64,000 bases of DNA. Origin: Neptunicoccus cionae. GTDB lineage: Bacteria > Pseudomonadota > Alphaproteobacteria > Rhodobacterales > Rhodobacteraceae. Below are positions 53,518 to 62,972 of this stretch, piece by piece. A program made the translations under genes and the position numbers. The notes below the pieces were generated by a model. That model was not told the origin of the DNA. It saw only the letters and a program-made list of their open reading frames with translations, and did no database searches. The stretch's first letter is position 1. Each line of letters starts with the position of its first letter. The DNA lies in contig NZ_BMKA01000002.1 of the NCBI RefSeq assembly GCF_014643735.1, forward strand, positions 248,001 through 312,000, written 5' to 3'.

Positions 53518-54546
53518 CTAGCCGCCGAACAATTCCCCCTGCGGACCACGCTTTGGCGCATCAAGCCCCAGATGCGCCCAAGCCTTGGCCGCCAGCATCC
53601 GCCCGCGCGGGGTGCGCTGGATCAGACCCTGCTGCAACAGATAGGGCTCGATCACTTCTTCAATGGCATCTCGCGCCTCGCTCAGTGCGGCACACATGGT
53701 TTCCACGCCCACCGGCCCGCCGGCAAAATTCTCGGCAATCATACGCAAATAGCGCCGGTCCGCATTATCAAGCCCCAGATGATCCACCCCAAGCCGCGTC
53801 AACGACCGATCCGCCAGTTGTTGCGTCACCGTTCCGTCGCTTTCCACCACAGCAAAATCCACCACACGGCGCAGCAAACGTCCTGCAATCCGTGGCGTTC
53901 CACGGGCACGGCGCGCGATTTCCATCGCCCCATCGGGCGTTGCGTTGGCGCCCATCAGCCGTGCGCCCCGCTCGACAATAGAACACAACTCCGGCACGGT
54001 ATAAAACTCCAGCCGTGTCGGAATGCCAAACCGGTCCCGTAGCGGCGTCGTCAGCAAACCGAGCCGCGTTGTCGCCCCGACCAGCGTAAAGGGCTGCAAA
54101 TCAATCCGCACCGTGCGCGCCGCCGGACCTTCACCGATCACCAGATCCAGTTCGAAATCTTCCAACGCAGGATAGAGCACTTCTTCTACGACGGGGTTCA
54201 ACCTGTGAATCTCATCAATAAACAGTACATCCCGCGCGTCCAGATTGGTCAGGATTGCCGCCAGATCCCCCGCCTTGGCCAGAACCGGCCCGCTGGTCAT
54301 ACGGAAGTTCACCCCCAACTCGCGGCTGACAATCTGCGCAAGAGTCGTTTTGCCCAATCCCGGTGGCCCATAGAACAACGTGTGATCCATCGCCTGCCCA
54401 CGCATCTTGGCGCTTTCGATAAAGACCTTCAGGTTGGCACGCGCCTCCGCCTGCCCTGTGAACTCGTCCAAGGATTGGGGCCGCAACGCACGGTCCATAT
54501 CCTCGGGCCGCGCATCAGGGCGCAAAGTTGGGTCTGGCTCGTTCAC
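53518..54546 (-). CDS. ruvB: Holliday junction branch-migration ATPase RuvB
   Basis: A 342-residue AAA+ motor that drives Holliday-junction migration with RuvA. Walker A is [12 protein letters not shown] (about 60-71), Walker [10 protein letters not shown] (about 107-115), sensor [19 protein letters not shown] and the winged-helix C-terminal domain with [15 protein letters not shown] 54546 has GGAGA five bases upstream. A TTG at 54558 would add four residues. The gene follows ruvA with a repeat motif in the gap. Confidence 0.97.
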   Translation of the reverse strand: MNEPDPTLRPDARPEDMDRALRPQSLDEFTGQAEARANLKVFIESAKMRGQAMDHTLFYGPPGLGKTTLAQIVSRELGVNFRMTSGPVLAKAGDLAAILTNLDARDVLFIDEIHRLNPVVEEVLYPALEDFELDLVIGEGPAARTVRIDLQPFTLVGATTRLGLLTTPLRDRFGIPTRLEFYTVPELCSIVERGARLMGANATPDGAMEIARRARGTPRIAGRLLRRVVDFAVVESDGTVTQQLADRSLTRLGVDHLGLDNADRRYLRMIAENFAGGPVGVETMCAALSEARDAIEEVIEPYLLQQGLIQRTPRGRMLAAKAWAHLGLDAPKRGPQGELFGG

Positions 54547-54574
54547 ACAGCTCTCCAATCGTACAAAGACATCA

Positions 54575-54596
54575 TTTCAATGTTCCCCAAATACTC
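54575..54596 (-). repeat. Copy of the GAGTATTTGGGGAACATTGA motif between ruvA and ruvB
   Basis: The minus-strand motif follows a small GC hairpin (54599-54609, CGCC/GGCG) after the ruvA stop. It is identical over 20 bases to the copy before cpoB. Confidence 0.75.
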
Positions 54597-54640
54597 CCGC
54601 CGGAGGCGCTCAGGCATTGTAAGCCAGCGCGCCACAGCAC

Positions 54641-55327
54641 CTACCCTTTCGGAGCAAGCAACCGCAAGGCCGCCTTGATCAGCGCACCGCTGTCCGCTTC
54701 GGGCAAATCCCCTGCCGCTTGCGCCACCGCTACGGCTGCATCGCCGTGTCCGTACCCAAGGTTCACCAGCGCAGACAGCGCATCCGCCTGCGCCCCCGCA
54801 GAGGCCGCTCCGGCAGACACCGCTGCCACAGGGGCAGCAGGCGCCGTTATGGCCACAGGCGCTTCAATCACTACGGAGTCATCCGCCTGCACCTGCTCTG
54901 ATCCTTGCGCCCCCATTGCAATCACGCTGGCTGCCTTGTCTTTCAGCTCTACCACGATGCGCTGCGCCAGTTTCGGCCCCACACCGGGCGCGGCTTTGAC
55001 GGCGGCTACATCACCAAGGGTGATGGCGCGGCTGACGCCTTCAACACCCAAGGTTCCGGCAATGGCCAGTCCCACTTTGGCACCCACGCCCTGCACACTG
55101 GTCAGCAACCGGTGCCATTCCTTTTCGGCCAGCGTCAGAAACCCGAAAAGTTGCAAGTTGTCCTCGCGCACCAGAAGATCCGTATAGAGCGCCACAACGC
55201 CGCCCTTGGGGGGAACCGCCGTTAAGGTACGTTCCGAACAGTAGACAAGATAGCCGACCCCCTGCACGTCCACCAGAACGTGATCTGTCGCCTTATAGTC
55301 TACCCGACCTGTTATCTTGCCGATCAT
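54641..55327 (-). CDS. ruvA: Holliday junction DNA helicase subunit RuvA
   Basis: A 228-residue DNA-binding subunit that forms tetramers at Holliday junctions. Domain I is an OB fold ([30 protein letters not shown]). Helix-hairpin-helix motifs [17 protein letters not shown] and [20 protein letters not shown] lie at about 74-135. The Ala/Val-rich linker (about 150-180) is longer than usual and low in complexity. Domain III at the C-terminus contacts RuvB. Its ATG overlaps the ruvC stop by 4 bases. Confidence 0.96.
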   Translation of the reverse strand: MIGKITGRVDYKATDHVLVDVQGVGYLVYCSERTLTAVPPKGGVVALYTDLLVREDNLQLFGFLTLAEKEWHRLLTSVQGVGAKVGLAIAGTLGVEGVSRAITLGDVAAVKAAPGVGPKLAQRIVVELKDKAASVIAMGAQGSEQVQADDSVVIEAPVAITAPAAPVAAVSAGAASAGAQADALSALVNLGYGHGDAAVAVAQAAGDLPEADSGALIKAALRLLAPKG

Positions 55328-55848
55328 GCGGCCCCCTTTCGCGTTTCCGCCTTGGCGAGCGCTGCATCAAGCCGCCCCGAGAATTGTGCATGATGTGCGT
55401 GGCACAGGGCAATCGCCAGCGCATCCGCTGCATCCGGCCCAACCGGATCAACCCCGCCAAGCTGCATCTTCACCATATGAAGCACCTGCTTTTTATCTGC
55501 ATGGCCAACACCGACCACGACTTTCTTAACCGCGTTGGGCGCGTATTCCGCTACCTCAAGCCCGAATTGCGCTGGCACCAGCAGACAGATACCGCGCGCC
55601 TGCCCCAGCTTGAGCGTTCCAGCCCCGTCTTTATTCACAAACGTATTCTCAACTGCCGAGGTGGTCGGCTGGTGTCGCCGAATGACCTCTTCAAGCTGGC
55701 TGTGCAGGCTGAGCAACCGCTGTGCCAGTGGTCCGCCCGATGTGGATTTACAGATACCGTTGGCCACATGGGACACCCGCGTGCCAGCCACATCTACGAT
55801 TCCCCAACCCAGATTGCGTAAGCCCGGATCGATCCCGATAACGCGCAT
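55324..55848 (-). CDS. ruvC: Holliday junction resolvase RuvC
   Basis: A 174-residue endonuclease that cuts Holliday junctions. Acidic metal ligands are visible in [13 protein letters not shown] (Asp7), SAVENTFV (Glu), and near the C-terminus [20 protein letters not shown] (two Asp). It heads the ruvC-ruvA-ruvB-unknown-ybgC-tol series on the minus strand. Confidence 0.96.
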   Translation of the reverse strand: MRVIGIDPGLRNLGWGIVDVAGTRVSHVANGICKSTSGGPLAQRLLSLHSQLEEVIRRHQPTTSAVENTFVNKDGAGTLKLGQARGICLLVPAQFGLEVAEYAPNAVKKVVVGVGHADKKQVLHMVKMQLGGVDPVGPDAADALAIALCHAHHAQFSGRLDAALAKAETRKGAA

Positions 55849-56319
55849 TGCTGCCCTGCCTTGTCATTGCTCTTGTTGTTCTTTTTTCAAGCCGTAGCAC
55901 GAAACAAGAACATCCGCCAAGCAGAATACGCAGGAGCGAGGCGGTGATGATTCGTAGAGTAAAAGCATCTAACGGGGCTGCGAGGCGTTTTTGAACGCCG
56001 TAAAGTCGGTATCAGACATCGGCCAAAGCAACCCCCTGTGACGAACAAGACACGAAATGCGCCGTTGCCTTGTCGGGACTGTACAACAGCAAAACTGTTG
56101 CAAATCGGAGCGCTTTTTCACTTGTTCTAAAAACGACATTTCACCCCGAAAACGGGCCTTTTTTAGCCCCTCATAACTCAAAAGCGACATCGCGTTTAAG
56201 CTATGCAAAACAGGCAGTTCAGCTATGCGATTTTGATATTTGAAAGCGCTGAAAACCCCGCCTATTTGGGGTTCAAACGAACCGACGCGCTGCGTCAAAC
56301 ACTTACAAGGAAAAGTATC
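55849..56319. other. Intergenic region between ruvC and the DUF1127 gene
   Basis: No convincing gene. A GGCGTT/AACGCC hairpin lies at 55984-55999. At 56239-56267 TTTGAAA is followed by CCTATTT, which resembles an RpoH-type promoter. An AACCCC/GGGGTT stem lies at 56254-56273. A minus-strand open frame here runs antisense through the DUF1127 gene and is not believed. Confidence 0.5.
56239..56267 (+). promoter_or_regulatory. Candidate heat-shock-sigma (RpoH-like) promoter for the DUF1127 gene
   Basis: TTTGAAA (56239-56245) and CCTATTT (56261-56267) are separated by 15 bases, about 55 bases before the DUF1127 start. The match to RpoHI/RpoHII patterns of Rhodobacter is judged by eye. It fits the stress control known for DUF1127-CcsR units. 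Confidence 0.35.
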
Positions 56320-56529
56320 ATGGCCCTGGCTTCCAACACTTACGTGGCTCCTTTCGGCGCCATTGCAACCCACACTGTAGTTGCTCGCATCGAAGCTGCA
56401 TTCTCCGCAGTTGTAGAGTGGAACACAAAGCGCAAGACAACAAAGATTTTGTCCCAACTGTCCGATCGTGAACTGAACGACATCGGCCTGATCCGTGGCG
56501 ATCTGGACAACATCCCGACACGCTTCTGA
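56320..56529 (+). CDS. DUF1127 protein, CcaF1-like
   Basis: A 69-residue protein. The DUF1127 core KTTKILSQLSDRELNDIGLIRGDLD spans about residues 38-62. In Rhodobacter sphaeroides a related DUF1127 protein (CcaF1) binds RNA and is encoded just upstream of the stress-induced CcsR small RNAs. Here two hairpins with CCTCCC in their loops follow directly, which strongly supports the same unit. AAGGAAAA precedes the ATG. The gene stands alone between ruvC and a hypothetical gene. Confidence 0.88.
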   Translation: MALASNTYVAPFGAIATHTVVARIEAAFSAVVEWNTKRKTTKILSQLSDRELNDIGLIRGDLDNIPTRF

Positions 56530-56539
56530 GCGTAGGAAT

Positions 56540-56576
56540 AAAGCGGCGCAATTTCCTCCCTGTTGTGCGCTGCTTT
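56540..56576 (+). ncRNA. CcsR/cuckoo-type sRNA hairpin 1
   Basis: An 11-base stem (AAAGCGGCGCA 56540-56550 with 56566-56576, one G-T wobble) presents CCTCCC (56555-56560) in a 15-base loop. It begins 11 bases after the DUF1127 stop. The CCUCCC anti-Shine-Dalgarno loop is the defining feature of the CcsR (cuckoo) RNA family of alphaproteobacteria. Confidence 0.7.
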
Positions 56577-56600
56577 CCAACGGCTTTTGTGCCGTAAATG

Positions 56601-56635
56601 AAAAAGACCGCTGCCCTCCCTCAGCGGTCTTTTTT
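56601..56635 (+). ncRNA. CcsR/cuckoo-type sRNA hairpin 2 and terminator
   Basis: A 13-base perfect stem (AAAAAGACCGCTG 56601-56613 with 56622-56634) shows CCCTCCCT in its 8-base loop and ends in a run of Ts. It can act as terminator of the DUF1127 transcript and as a second CCUCCC-loop sRNA. Confidence 0.7.
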
Positions 56636-56659
56636 GTGTCTGGTGGTCCGATTACCCAC

Positions 56660-56691
56660 AAAAAAGGGCGCACCCGCCACGGGCCGCCCTT
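56660..56691 (-). terminator. Terminator for the hypothetical gene at 56716
   Basis: On the minus strand AAGGGCG (56691-56685) pairs with CGCCCTT (56670-56664), followed by a run of Ts from 56665 down to 56660. Confidence 0.65.
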
Positions 56692-56715
56692 GCAACTGGT
56701 CATCGCTGGATCTGA

Positions 56716-57030
56716 TTACAGGAAGTTGCTTTCCACATAAGCCAACACCGGATCACGCCCGAGCAGCTTTGCCGCGATCTTGGAGCCATCGGTCCCTGAT
56801 GCAAGCTGCGCAACCTTGGCCTCGTATCCTTGGGGGCCGAGCTCCTGTATCATCACAACCTTAGTGACGGTCACAGTGCCGTAGAACATCGCCATGCACA
56901 GTGCCGTTCGCGCCAATGGAATATGGACCTTGCGCCGGGGACGCTGCAACCACTTGCGCCAGAGCGTCGGTTTAAAGTCCGGATCAACGCGGGCTACTCG
57001 TTTCTGAAAGGTTTTTCTGTCCTCGGTCAT
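56716..57030 (-). CDS. Conserved hypothetical protein with one membrane helix
   Basis: A 104-residue protein. The basic N-terminal half (RKTFQKRVARVDPDFKPTLWRKWLQRPRRK) is cytoplasmic. One helix follows (about 40-58, IPLARTALCMAMFYGTVTVTKVVM), then an acidic C-terminal part ending DPVLAYVESNFL. I do not recognise a family. ATG 57030 is chosen; another ATG at 57039 is possible. A terminator follows on its strand. The 57040-57246 gap upstream shows no other gene. Confidence 0.6.
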   Translation of the reverse strand: MTEDRKTFQKRVARVDPDFKPTLWRKWLQRPRRKVHIPLARTALCMAMFYGTVTVTKVVMIQELGPQGYEAKVAQLASGTDGSKIAAKLLGRDPVLAYVESNFL

Positions 57031-57246
57031 AACACACATATCCCAACTATAGGTTAGAGATTACCCAGTCCAGACACATGGAGGCTGAGTATCGTGCAGT
57101 TTGCATCCCGAGCCCTTACACGTTCGCAAATACACACGAACCCCCTAAGATAATCGACGGGAAACCTGAGACTGTTTTGCCTCAACCACGGCGATGCAAA
57201 CTGCTTAGGTAAAATTAGACGCGAATTGGGGCGAAATCTGGGCAGA

Positions 57247-58119
57247 TTAAGGCTTCTTCTGCAAACACAGCGTTGACCATTCGCCAACAATCAGATGGTC
57301 CACCAGATCAAAGCCCTGCGCGGTGTAGGCCGCTTTTACATCGTCTGCCTGCTCGTTCAGAAGGCCCGACAGGATCACATGACCGCCCGTTTCACAGCTT
57401 TTTCCCATATCAGGAGCCAGCGCAATGAGCGGGCCTTTCAATATGTTAGCAAAGATCAGATCGTATGGCGCCTTTTCCCGCAGCCGGTCGTGTTCAAAGC
57501 CGGCGCATGTGACAATTTCCACACGGCCATTCAGATCGTTGCAGGTCACATTGGCTGCTGCGGTGTCTGTGGCGACCTCGTCGATGTCGCTTGCCAGCAC
57601 AACGCCCTGCCATATTTTAGCAGCCGCCATTGCCAGAACAGCAGTGCCACAACCCACATCCACCACGTTCTTGCCACGGAATCCTTTGGTGTCGAGATCA
57701 TGGAGCGCCTGCAGGCATCCCTGTGTGGTTCCGTGGTGGCCAGTGCCAAAGGCCATCGCTGCCTCAATCAGCAGGGGCACGCAATCTTCTGGCACCTGAT
57801 CGGCGTCGTGGCTGCCGTACAAAAAGAACCGCCCCGCACGGATCGGGGCCAATTCGCGGCGCACATGGGCGACCCAATCGGTTTCCGGCAGTTCAGAGAT
57901 TGCAAAGGGTTTCGCATCATGGGCCGCAGCCAGCAGAGACAGGGCAATATCGTCAGGTTGCTCGATGAAATACGCACCCACTTCCCATGTGCCGGTGCCG
58001 TCTTCCACCTCGAACACACCAACGCCGGTGGGTTCGGGGATCAGATCCTCGCAGGCTTCTGCTAGGGCTTCGGCGCGGGATTTGTCTCTGAGTGTGGTCA
58101 GGGCGGTAAATGTCGGCAT
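57247..58119 (-). CDS. prmA: Ribosomal protein L11 methyltransferase PrmA
   Basis: A 290-residue SAM-dependent methyltransferase for ribosomal protein L11. The SAM motif VVDVGCGTAVLAMAAAKIW (about 149-167) and the NILKGPLIALAP block (with the NPxx-like catalytic loop) are present. AMAFGTGHHGTTQGCL (about 121-136) is the PrmA signature. ATG 58119 has GGAGCC upstream. msrA lies upstream on the same strand. Confidence 0.92.
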   Translation of the reverse strand: MPTFTALTTLRDKSRAEALAEACEDLIPEPTGVGVFEVEDGTGTWEVGAYFIEQPDDIALSLLAAAHDAKPFAISELPETDWVAHVRRELAPIRAGRFFLYGSHDADQVPEDCVPLLIEAAMAFGTGHHGTTQGCLQALHDLDTKGFRGKNVVDVGCGTAVLAMAAAKIWQGVVLASDIDEVATDTAAANVTCNDLNGRVEIVTCAGFEHDRLREKAPYDLIFANILKGPLIALAPDMGKSCETGGHVILSGLLNEQADDVKAAYTAQGFDLVDHLIVGEWSTLCLQKKP

Positions 58120-58227
58120 TTTGCAGGCTCCAATCGTTGTGTTCCGATTAGGTAAGTGCAGCCGCATCGTCAAGCGTCATGCCCGGATGCCCTGCAAATC
58201 ATGGGCAAAACTTGCCCCTGAAACGGA

Positions 58228-58259
58228 AAGGCCGGATGCAGTTCCCCGCGTCCGGCCTT
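58228..58259 (-). terminator. Terminator after msrA
   Basis: AAGGCCGGA (58228-58236) pairs perfectly with TCCGGCCTT (58251-58259). On the minus strand the stem is followed by TTTCCGTTT. A second small hairpin GGGCAA/TTGCCC lies at 58203-58217. Confidence 0.65.
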
Positions 58260-58286
58260 CTGAACATGTGGTCCGTCGAGCGCGCG

Positions 58287-58934
58287 TTAGGCACCCACGC
58301 CAATCGGACAAGTCACACCTGTGCCACCAATCCCGCAATAGCCCGACGGATTTTTTGCCAGATACTGCTGGTGGTAGTCCTCGGCATAGTAAAATTCGGG
58401 CGCGGGCAGGATTTCTGTCGTGATCATGCCAAAACCCTTTTCCCGCAACCGTGGCTGGAACGCCTCGCGGGAGGCTTCGGCCTGTGCCTGCTGTGCGTCC
58501 GAGAACGTATAAATGCCGCTGCGATACTGGGTGCCGCGATCATTGCCCTGCGCCATGCCTTGGGTCGGGTCATGGCCTTCCCAGAACACGGTAAGCAGTT
58601 GTTCATAGCTGATAACCGACGGGTCATAGATCACGCGCACGACTTCGTTATGGCCGGTCTGTCCGCTGCAAACTTCTTCATAAGTTGCGTTCGGGGTCGA
58701 TCCGCCCGCATAGCCTACCATTGTGGACCAGACGCCATCGAGCTTCCAGAATATGCGCTCCACGCCCCAGAAACAGCCCATGCCAAAGATTGCTTCTTCG
58801 AAACCTTCTGGGATCGGCCCTTTCAACGGACGCCCGTTCACAAAGTGCATCTCTGCGGTCGGCAGTTCGTTCGCACGACCCGGCAGACAGTCTGTGGCGG
58901 CGGGAATGGTGGTTGGCTTTGACGAAAACAGCAT
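58287..58934 (-). CDS. msrA: Peptide-methionine (S)-S-oxide reductase MsrA
   Basis: A 215-residue repair enzyme reducing methionine S-sulfoxide in proteins. The catalytic motif [10 protein letters not shown] has Cys54. [10 protein letters not shown] and [10 protein letters not shown] complete the fold. Two C-terminal cysteines (Cys199 in GYCG, Cys209) are placed for thioredoxin recycling. The N-terminal 45 residues, with another Cys (DCLPGR), extend beyond the E. coli core like other long MsrA forms. AGGAGA precedes the ATG. Confidence 0.95.
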   Translation of the reverse strand: MLFSSKPTTIPAATDCLPGRANELPTAEMHFVNGRPLKGPIPEGFEEAIFGMGCFWGVERIFWKLDGVWSTMVGYAGGSTPNATYEEVCSGQTGHNEVVRVIYDPSVISYEQLLTVFWEGHDPTQGMAQGNDRGTQYRSGIYTFSDAQQAQAEASREAFQPRLREKGFGMITTEILPAPEFYYAEDYHQQYLAKNPSGYCGIGGTGVTCPIGVGA

Positions 58935-59016
58935 GGCAAATCTCCTGATGTGTACCGTTCAAGATAGGGCCGCGCAGGGGGAGTTTCCAGCCTCCTGCAC
59001 AGCCCCGTGACAAGGT

Positions 59017-59892
59017 TTAGGCGTTTTCTGCCGGTTCCAGTTTGTCCTGCGTGCGGGTTTCAAAATCCGACGCATCGTGACGCTCGCGCAGTTGCTCTTC
59101 CAGCGGACCGAAGGCACGGTTGACCATGCGGCCCCGTTGCACGGCTGGGCGATCCGCAATGGCCTTTTGCCAGCGCTGGACGTTTTTATAGCTGTCTACT
59201 TGCAGGAATTCCCCCGCTTCGTAGATCTTGCCCTGCGCCAGTACACCGTACCACGCCCAGTTCGCCATATCCGCGATGGAATAATCCGCACCGCCGAGAT
59301 ATTCGGATTCGCCCAAACGACGATCCAGCACATCAAGCTGACGCTTCACTTCCATAGAGAAGCGGTTGATCGGGTATTCGAACTTTTCAGGTGCATAGGC
59401 GTAGAAATGGCCAAACCCGCCGCCAAGATAAGGCGCGGATCCCATTTGCCAGAACAACCACGACAGGGTTTCAGTCCGTGCCACTGGATCGGATGGCAGG
59501 AACGCCCCAAATTTTTCCGCCAGATACAGCAGGATCGCACCGCTTTCAAACACGCGGGTCGGTGTGTCGGTGGAGTGATCCATCAGCGCCGGAATTTTGG
59601 AGTTGGGGTTCACGTCGACAAAACCGCTGCCGAATTGGTCGCCTTCCCCGATGTTGATCAGCCAAGCATCGTATTCCGCACCGGTATGACCCGCAGCGAG
59701 CAGTTCTTCCAGCATGACAGTGACTTTGACGCCATTCGGTGTCGCCAGAGAGTAAAGCTGCAACGGGTGTTTGCCGACCTGCAATTCCTTATCGTGGGTC
59801 GGTCCTGCAATCGGACGATTGATGCTGGCAAACTTGCCGCCGCTTTCGGAATCCCATTCCCAGACTTTGGGTGGTACATATTCTTCAGACAT
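59017..59892 (-). CDS. YghU-type glutathione S-transferase/disulfide oxidoreductase
   Basis: A 291-residue Nu-class GST. The N-terminal extension (VPPKVWEWD...FASINRPIAGPTHDKELQVGKHPLQLYSLATPNGVKVTVMLEE) is typical of YghU, which binds two glutathiones and reduces disulfides. Thioredoxin-like domain about 45-130 (NPNSKIPALMDH), helical domain about 140-265 (DYSIADMANWAWYG). AAGGAA precedes the ATG. It is the second of three minus-strand metabolic genes (with msrA and the M20 enzyme). Confidence 0.9.
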   Translation of the reverse strand: MSEEYVPPKVWEWDSESGGKFASINRPIAGPTHDKELQVGKHPLQLYSLATPNGVKVTVMLEELLAAGHTGAEYDAWLINIGEGDQFGSGFVDVNPNSKIPALMDHSTDTPTRVFESGAILLYLAEKFGAFLPSDPVARTETLSWLFWQMGSAPYLGGGFGHFYAYAPEKFEYPINRFSMEVKRQLDVLDRRLGESEYLGGADYSIADMANWAWYGVLAQGKIYEAGEFLQVDSYKNVQRWQKAIADRPAVQRGRMVNRAFGPLEEQLRERHDASDFETRTQDKLEPAENA

Positions 59893-59988
59893 ATTCTATT
59901 CCTTCAATTTCGCGTTGGCGCTTAACCTAGTGTGGCGCTGCGTGAAGGGCAAAGCCCATTTCCGTGACGCAAGGTTTCGTGAACAGGA

Positions 59989-61158
<1,170 letters not shown>

Positions 61159-61202
61159 GGATTCTGGTCTCCTTTTGGGCGGACTATCAGGAACCCCGAA
61201 GC

Positions 61203-62045
61203 ATGAGTAAAGACCAATCCGCCTCTCAATCCCTTTGTCTTGATCCAAACGGCGGTCTGCCCCGCTTGTTGGAAATCATGGCCCGTCTTCGGGACCGTGA
61301 AACCGGCTGCCCTTGGGACATTGAGCAAACTTACGAATCAATTGTGCCGTACACGATTGAAGAAGCCTATGAGGTGGCCGATGCCATCGCGCTCGGGGAT
61401 ATGGCAGAGCTGGAGGGCGAACTGGGCGATCTGCTGTTGCAGGTGGTCTATTACACCCAGATGGGGGCGGAGGACGGGCATTTTACTTTTGAAACCGTCA
61501 CGAAAAAGATCGCTGACAAGATGATCCACCGCCACCCTCATGTGTTCGGAGAGGAAAGCCGCGATAAATCCGCAGCGCAGCAGACCGCCGATTGGGAAAA
61601 GATCAAAGCGGCAGAGCGTGCAGCGAAAGGGCAGACAAAGGCCCGCACGCTTGACGGGGTGGCAGGCAACCTGCCTGCGCTGACCCGCGCTGTGAAGTTG
61701 CAAAAACGTGCGGCCCGTGTGGGGTTTGACTGGCCGGAGACGACGCAGGTGCTCGACAAGATCACGGAAGAAGCTGGCGAACTGGTCGAAGCGGTGGACA
61801 CCTTGCCCCGTGACAAACAGGTAGAGGAATTTGGCGATCTGATGTTCGTGATGGCCAATCTTGCCCGACATCTGGACATCGACCCCGAAGAAGCCCTGCG
61901 CGCGGCCAACCGCAAATTTACCAGACGGTTCGAGTTTATAGAGGACGCGCTGGAAGACGCAGGCAAGACGCCGCACGATTCTGATCTGGCAGAAATGGAC
62001 GGACTGTGGAATGCGGCCAAGGTCGCGGAACGCGCAGCGGGGTAA
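61203..62045 (+). CDS. mazG: Nucleoside triphosphate pyrophosphohydrolase MazG
   Basis: A 280-residue enzyme cleaving NTPs to NMP and pyrophosphate, for nucleotide-pool cleaning. Two MazG domains are visible. The first (about 18-115) has CPWDIEQTYESIVPYTIEEAYEVADAI and ELEGELGDLLLQVVYY. The second (about 170-245) has ITEEAGELVEAVDTLP and EEFGDLMFVMANLARHL. This is the usual bacterial two-domain form. Divergent from the M20 gene, 44 bases between starts. Confidence 0.94.
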   Translation: MSKDQSASQSLCLDPNGGLPRLLEIMARLRDRETGCPWDIEQTYESIVPYTIEEAYEVADAIALGDMAELEGELGDLLLQVVYYTQMGAEDGHFTFETVTKKIADKMIHRHPHVFGEESRDKSAAQQTADWEKIKAAERAAKGQTKARTLDGVAGNLPALTRAVKLQKRAARVGFDWPETTQVLDKITEEAGELVEAVDTLPRDKQVEEFGDLMFVMANLARHLDIDPEEALRAANRKFTRRFEFIEDALEDAGKTPHDSDLAEMDGLWNAAKVAERAAG

Positions 62046-62057
62046 TCGCAGCGACTG

Positions 62058-62804
62058 TTAGAACAGGCGGGCGAAGAAAACGGCGCTCATGCTAAGGCCG
62101 ACGGCGATGACAATGGCACGCACGGCGGACTTGGGCAGGATGCGGGCCACCGGCGCACCAGCATAGCCGCCGATGGTTGCGGCCACCATCATCACGATGG
62201 CTTGGGGCCATTCCACCAAGCCACTGATCGCAAAGGCGGCAACGGAAATCGCCGACAATGCGAAGGACAGGCCGTTTTTCAGCCCGTTCATTTCATGGAT
62301 GTTGGTCATCCCCCAAAGCGAGAACAGCGCCAGCAACACGATCCCCAACCCGCCATTAAAATACCCGCCGTACACGCTGACCAGAAACAGCCCCGCTGCG
62401 CCAAACGGTGTCACCGCGCGGGCCTTGCGGGCTGCCCAATCGCGGATGGTATCGCCAAACCAGAACGCCAGCGTCGCGGCGAGCAGCAGGAATGGCACAA
62501 CCACGGCAAACGCCTCGTTTGAGGAAACCACCAGCAGCAGCGCCCCGACCAGACCGCCAGCCAGTGTTATCACAGTCAAACGAACCATCTGGCGCCGGTC
62601 GAACGCCTTCAGTTCGTCTTTGAACCCCACAGCCCCAGCCAGATACCCCGGAAACACCGCCACCGCAGAGGTTGCATTGGCCACAACAGGCGGCACGCCT
62701 GTAAAGGCCAGCGCAGGAAACGTCAGAAACGTGCCGCCACCGGCAATGGTGTTCAACACGCCAGCACCAAAGGCGGCTACGATCAGGAGAATATAGTCAG
62801 TCAT
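62058..62804 (-). CDS. TauE/SafE-family permease
   Basis: A 248-residue inner-membrane protein with about eight helices, often linked to sulfite or sulfonate export. The N-terminal GAGVLNTIAGGGTFLTFPALAFTGVPPVVANATSAVAV (about 14-51) is the family signature. YGGYFNGGLGIVLLALFS starts the second half. No sulfur genes are adjacent, so the substrate is open. It converges on mazG with 12 bases between stops. Confidence 0.9.
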   Translation of the reverse strand: MTDYILLIVAAFGAGVLNTIAGGGTFLTFPALAFTGVPPVVANATSAVAVFPGYLAGAVGFKDELKAFDRRQMVRLTVITLAGGLVGALLLVVSSNEAFAVVVPFLLLAATLAFWFGDTIRDWAARKARAVTPFGAAGLFLVSVYGGYFNGGLGIVLLALFSLWGMTNIHEMNGLKNGLSFALSAISVAAFAISGLVEWPQAIVMMVAATIGGYAGAPVARILPKSAVRAIVIAVGLSMSAVFFARLF

Positions 62805-62916
62805 GCCCCTTGCTTAGACCCAAACCCCCCGTCGTGCCAGTTGATTTATCCACACTGAACCGGACAGTCTCCGAGGGCGGTAAATAAATTCCGACAATTT
62901 CAGTCACCCATTGACC

Positions 62917-62931
62917 CGACTAATTTAGTCG
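62917..62931. promoter_or_regulatory. Palindromic operator before the ferric-iron binding protein gene
   Basis: CGACTAA and TTAGTCG form a perfect inverted repeat around a central T, 41 bases before the gene start. Position and shape suggest an iron-responsive site, perhaps the iron-Rhodo-box of Rhodobacterales. The consensus was not compared formally. Confidence 0.45.
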
Positions 62932-62972
62932 TATTAAGAGGAGCCACCGAAACTAAGACAGGATTCGAACCT

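Noticed and set aside
55969-56703. Long minus-strand open frame opposite the DUF1127 gene
   Set aside because: It runs antisense through a well-supported gene and both CCTCCC hairpins, has no ribosome site and shows no family features.
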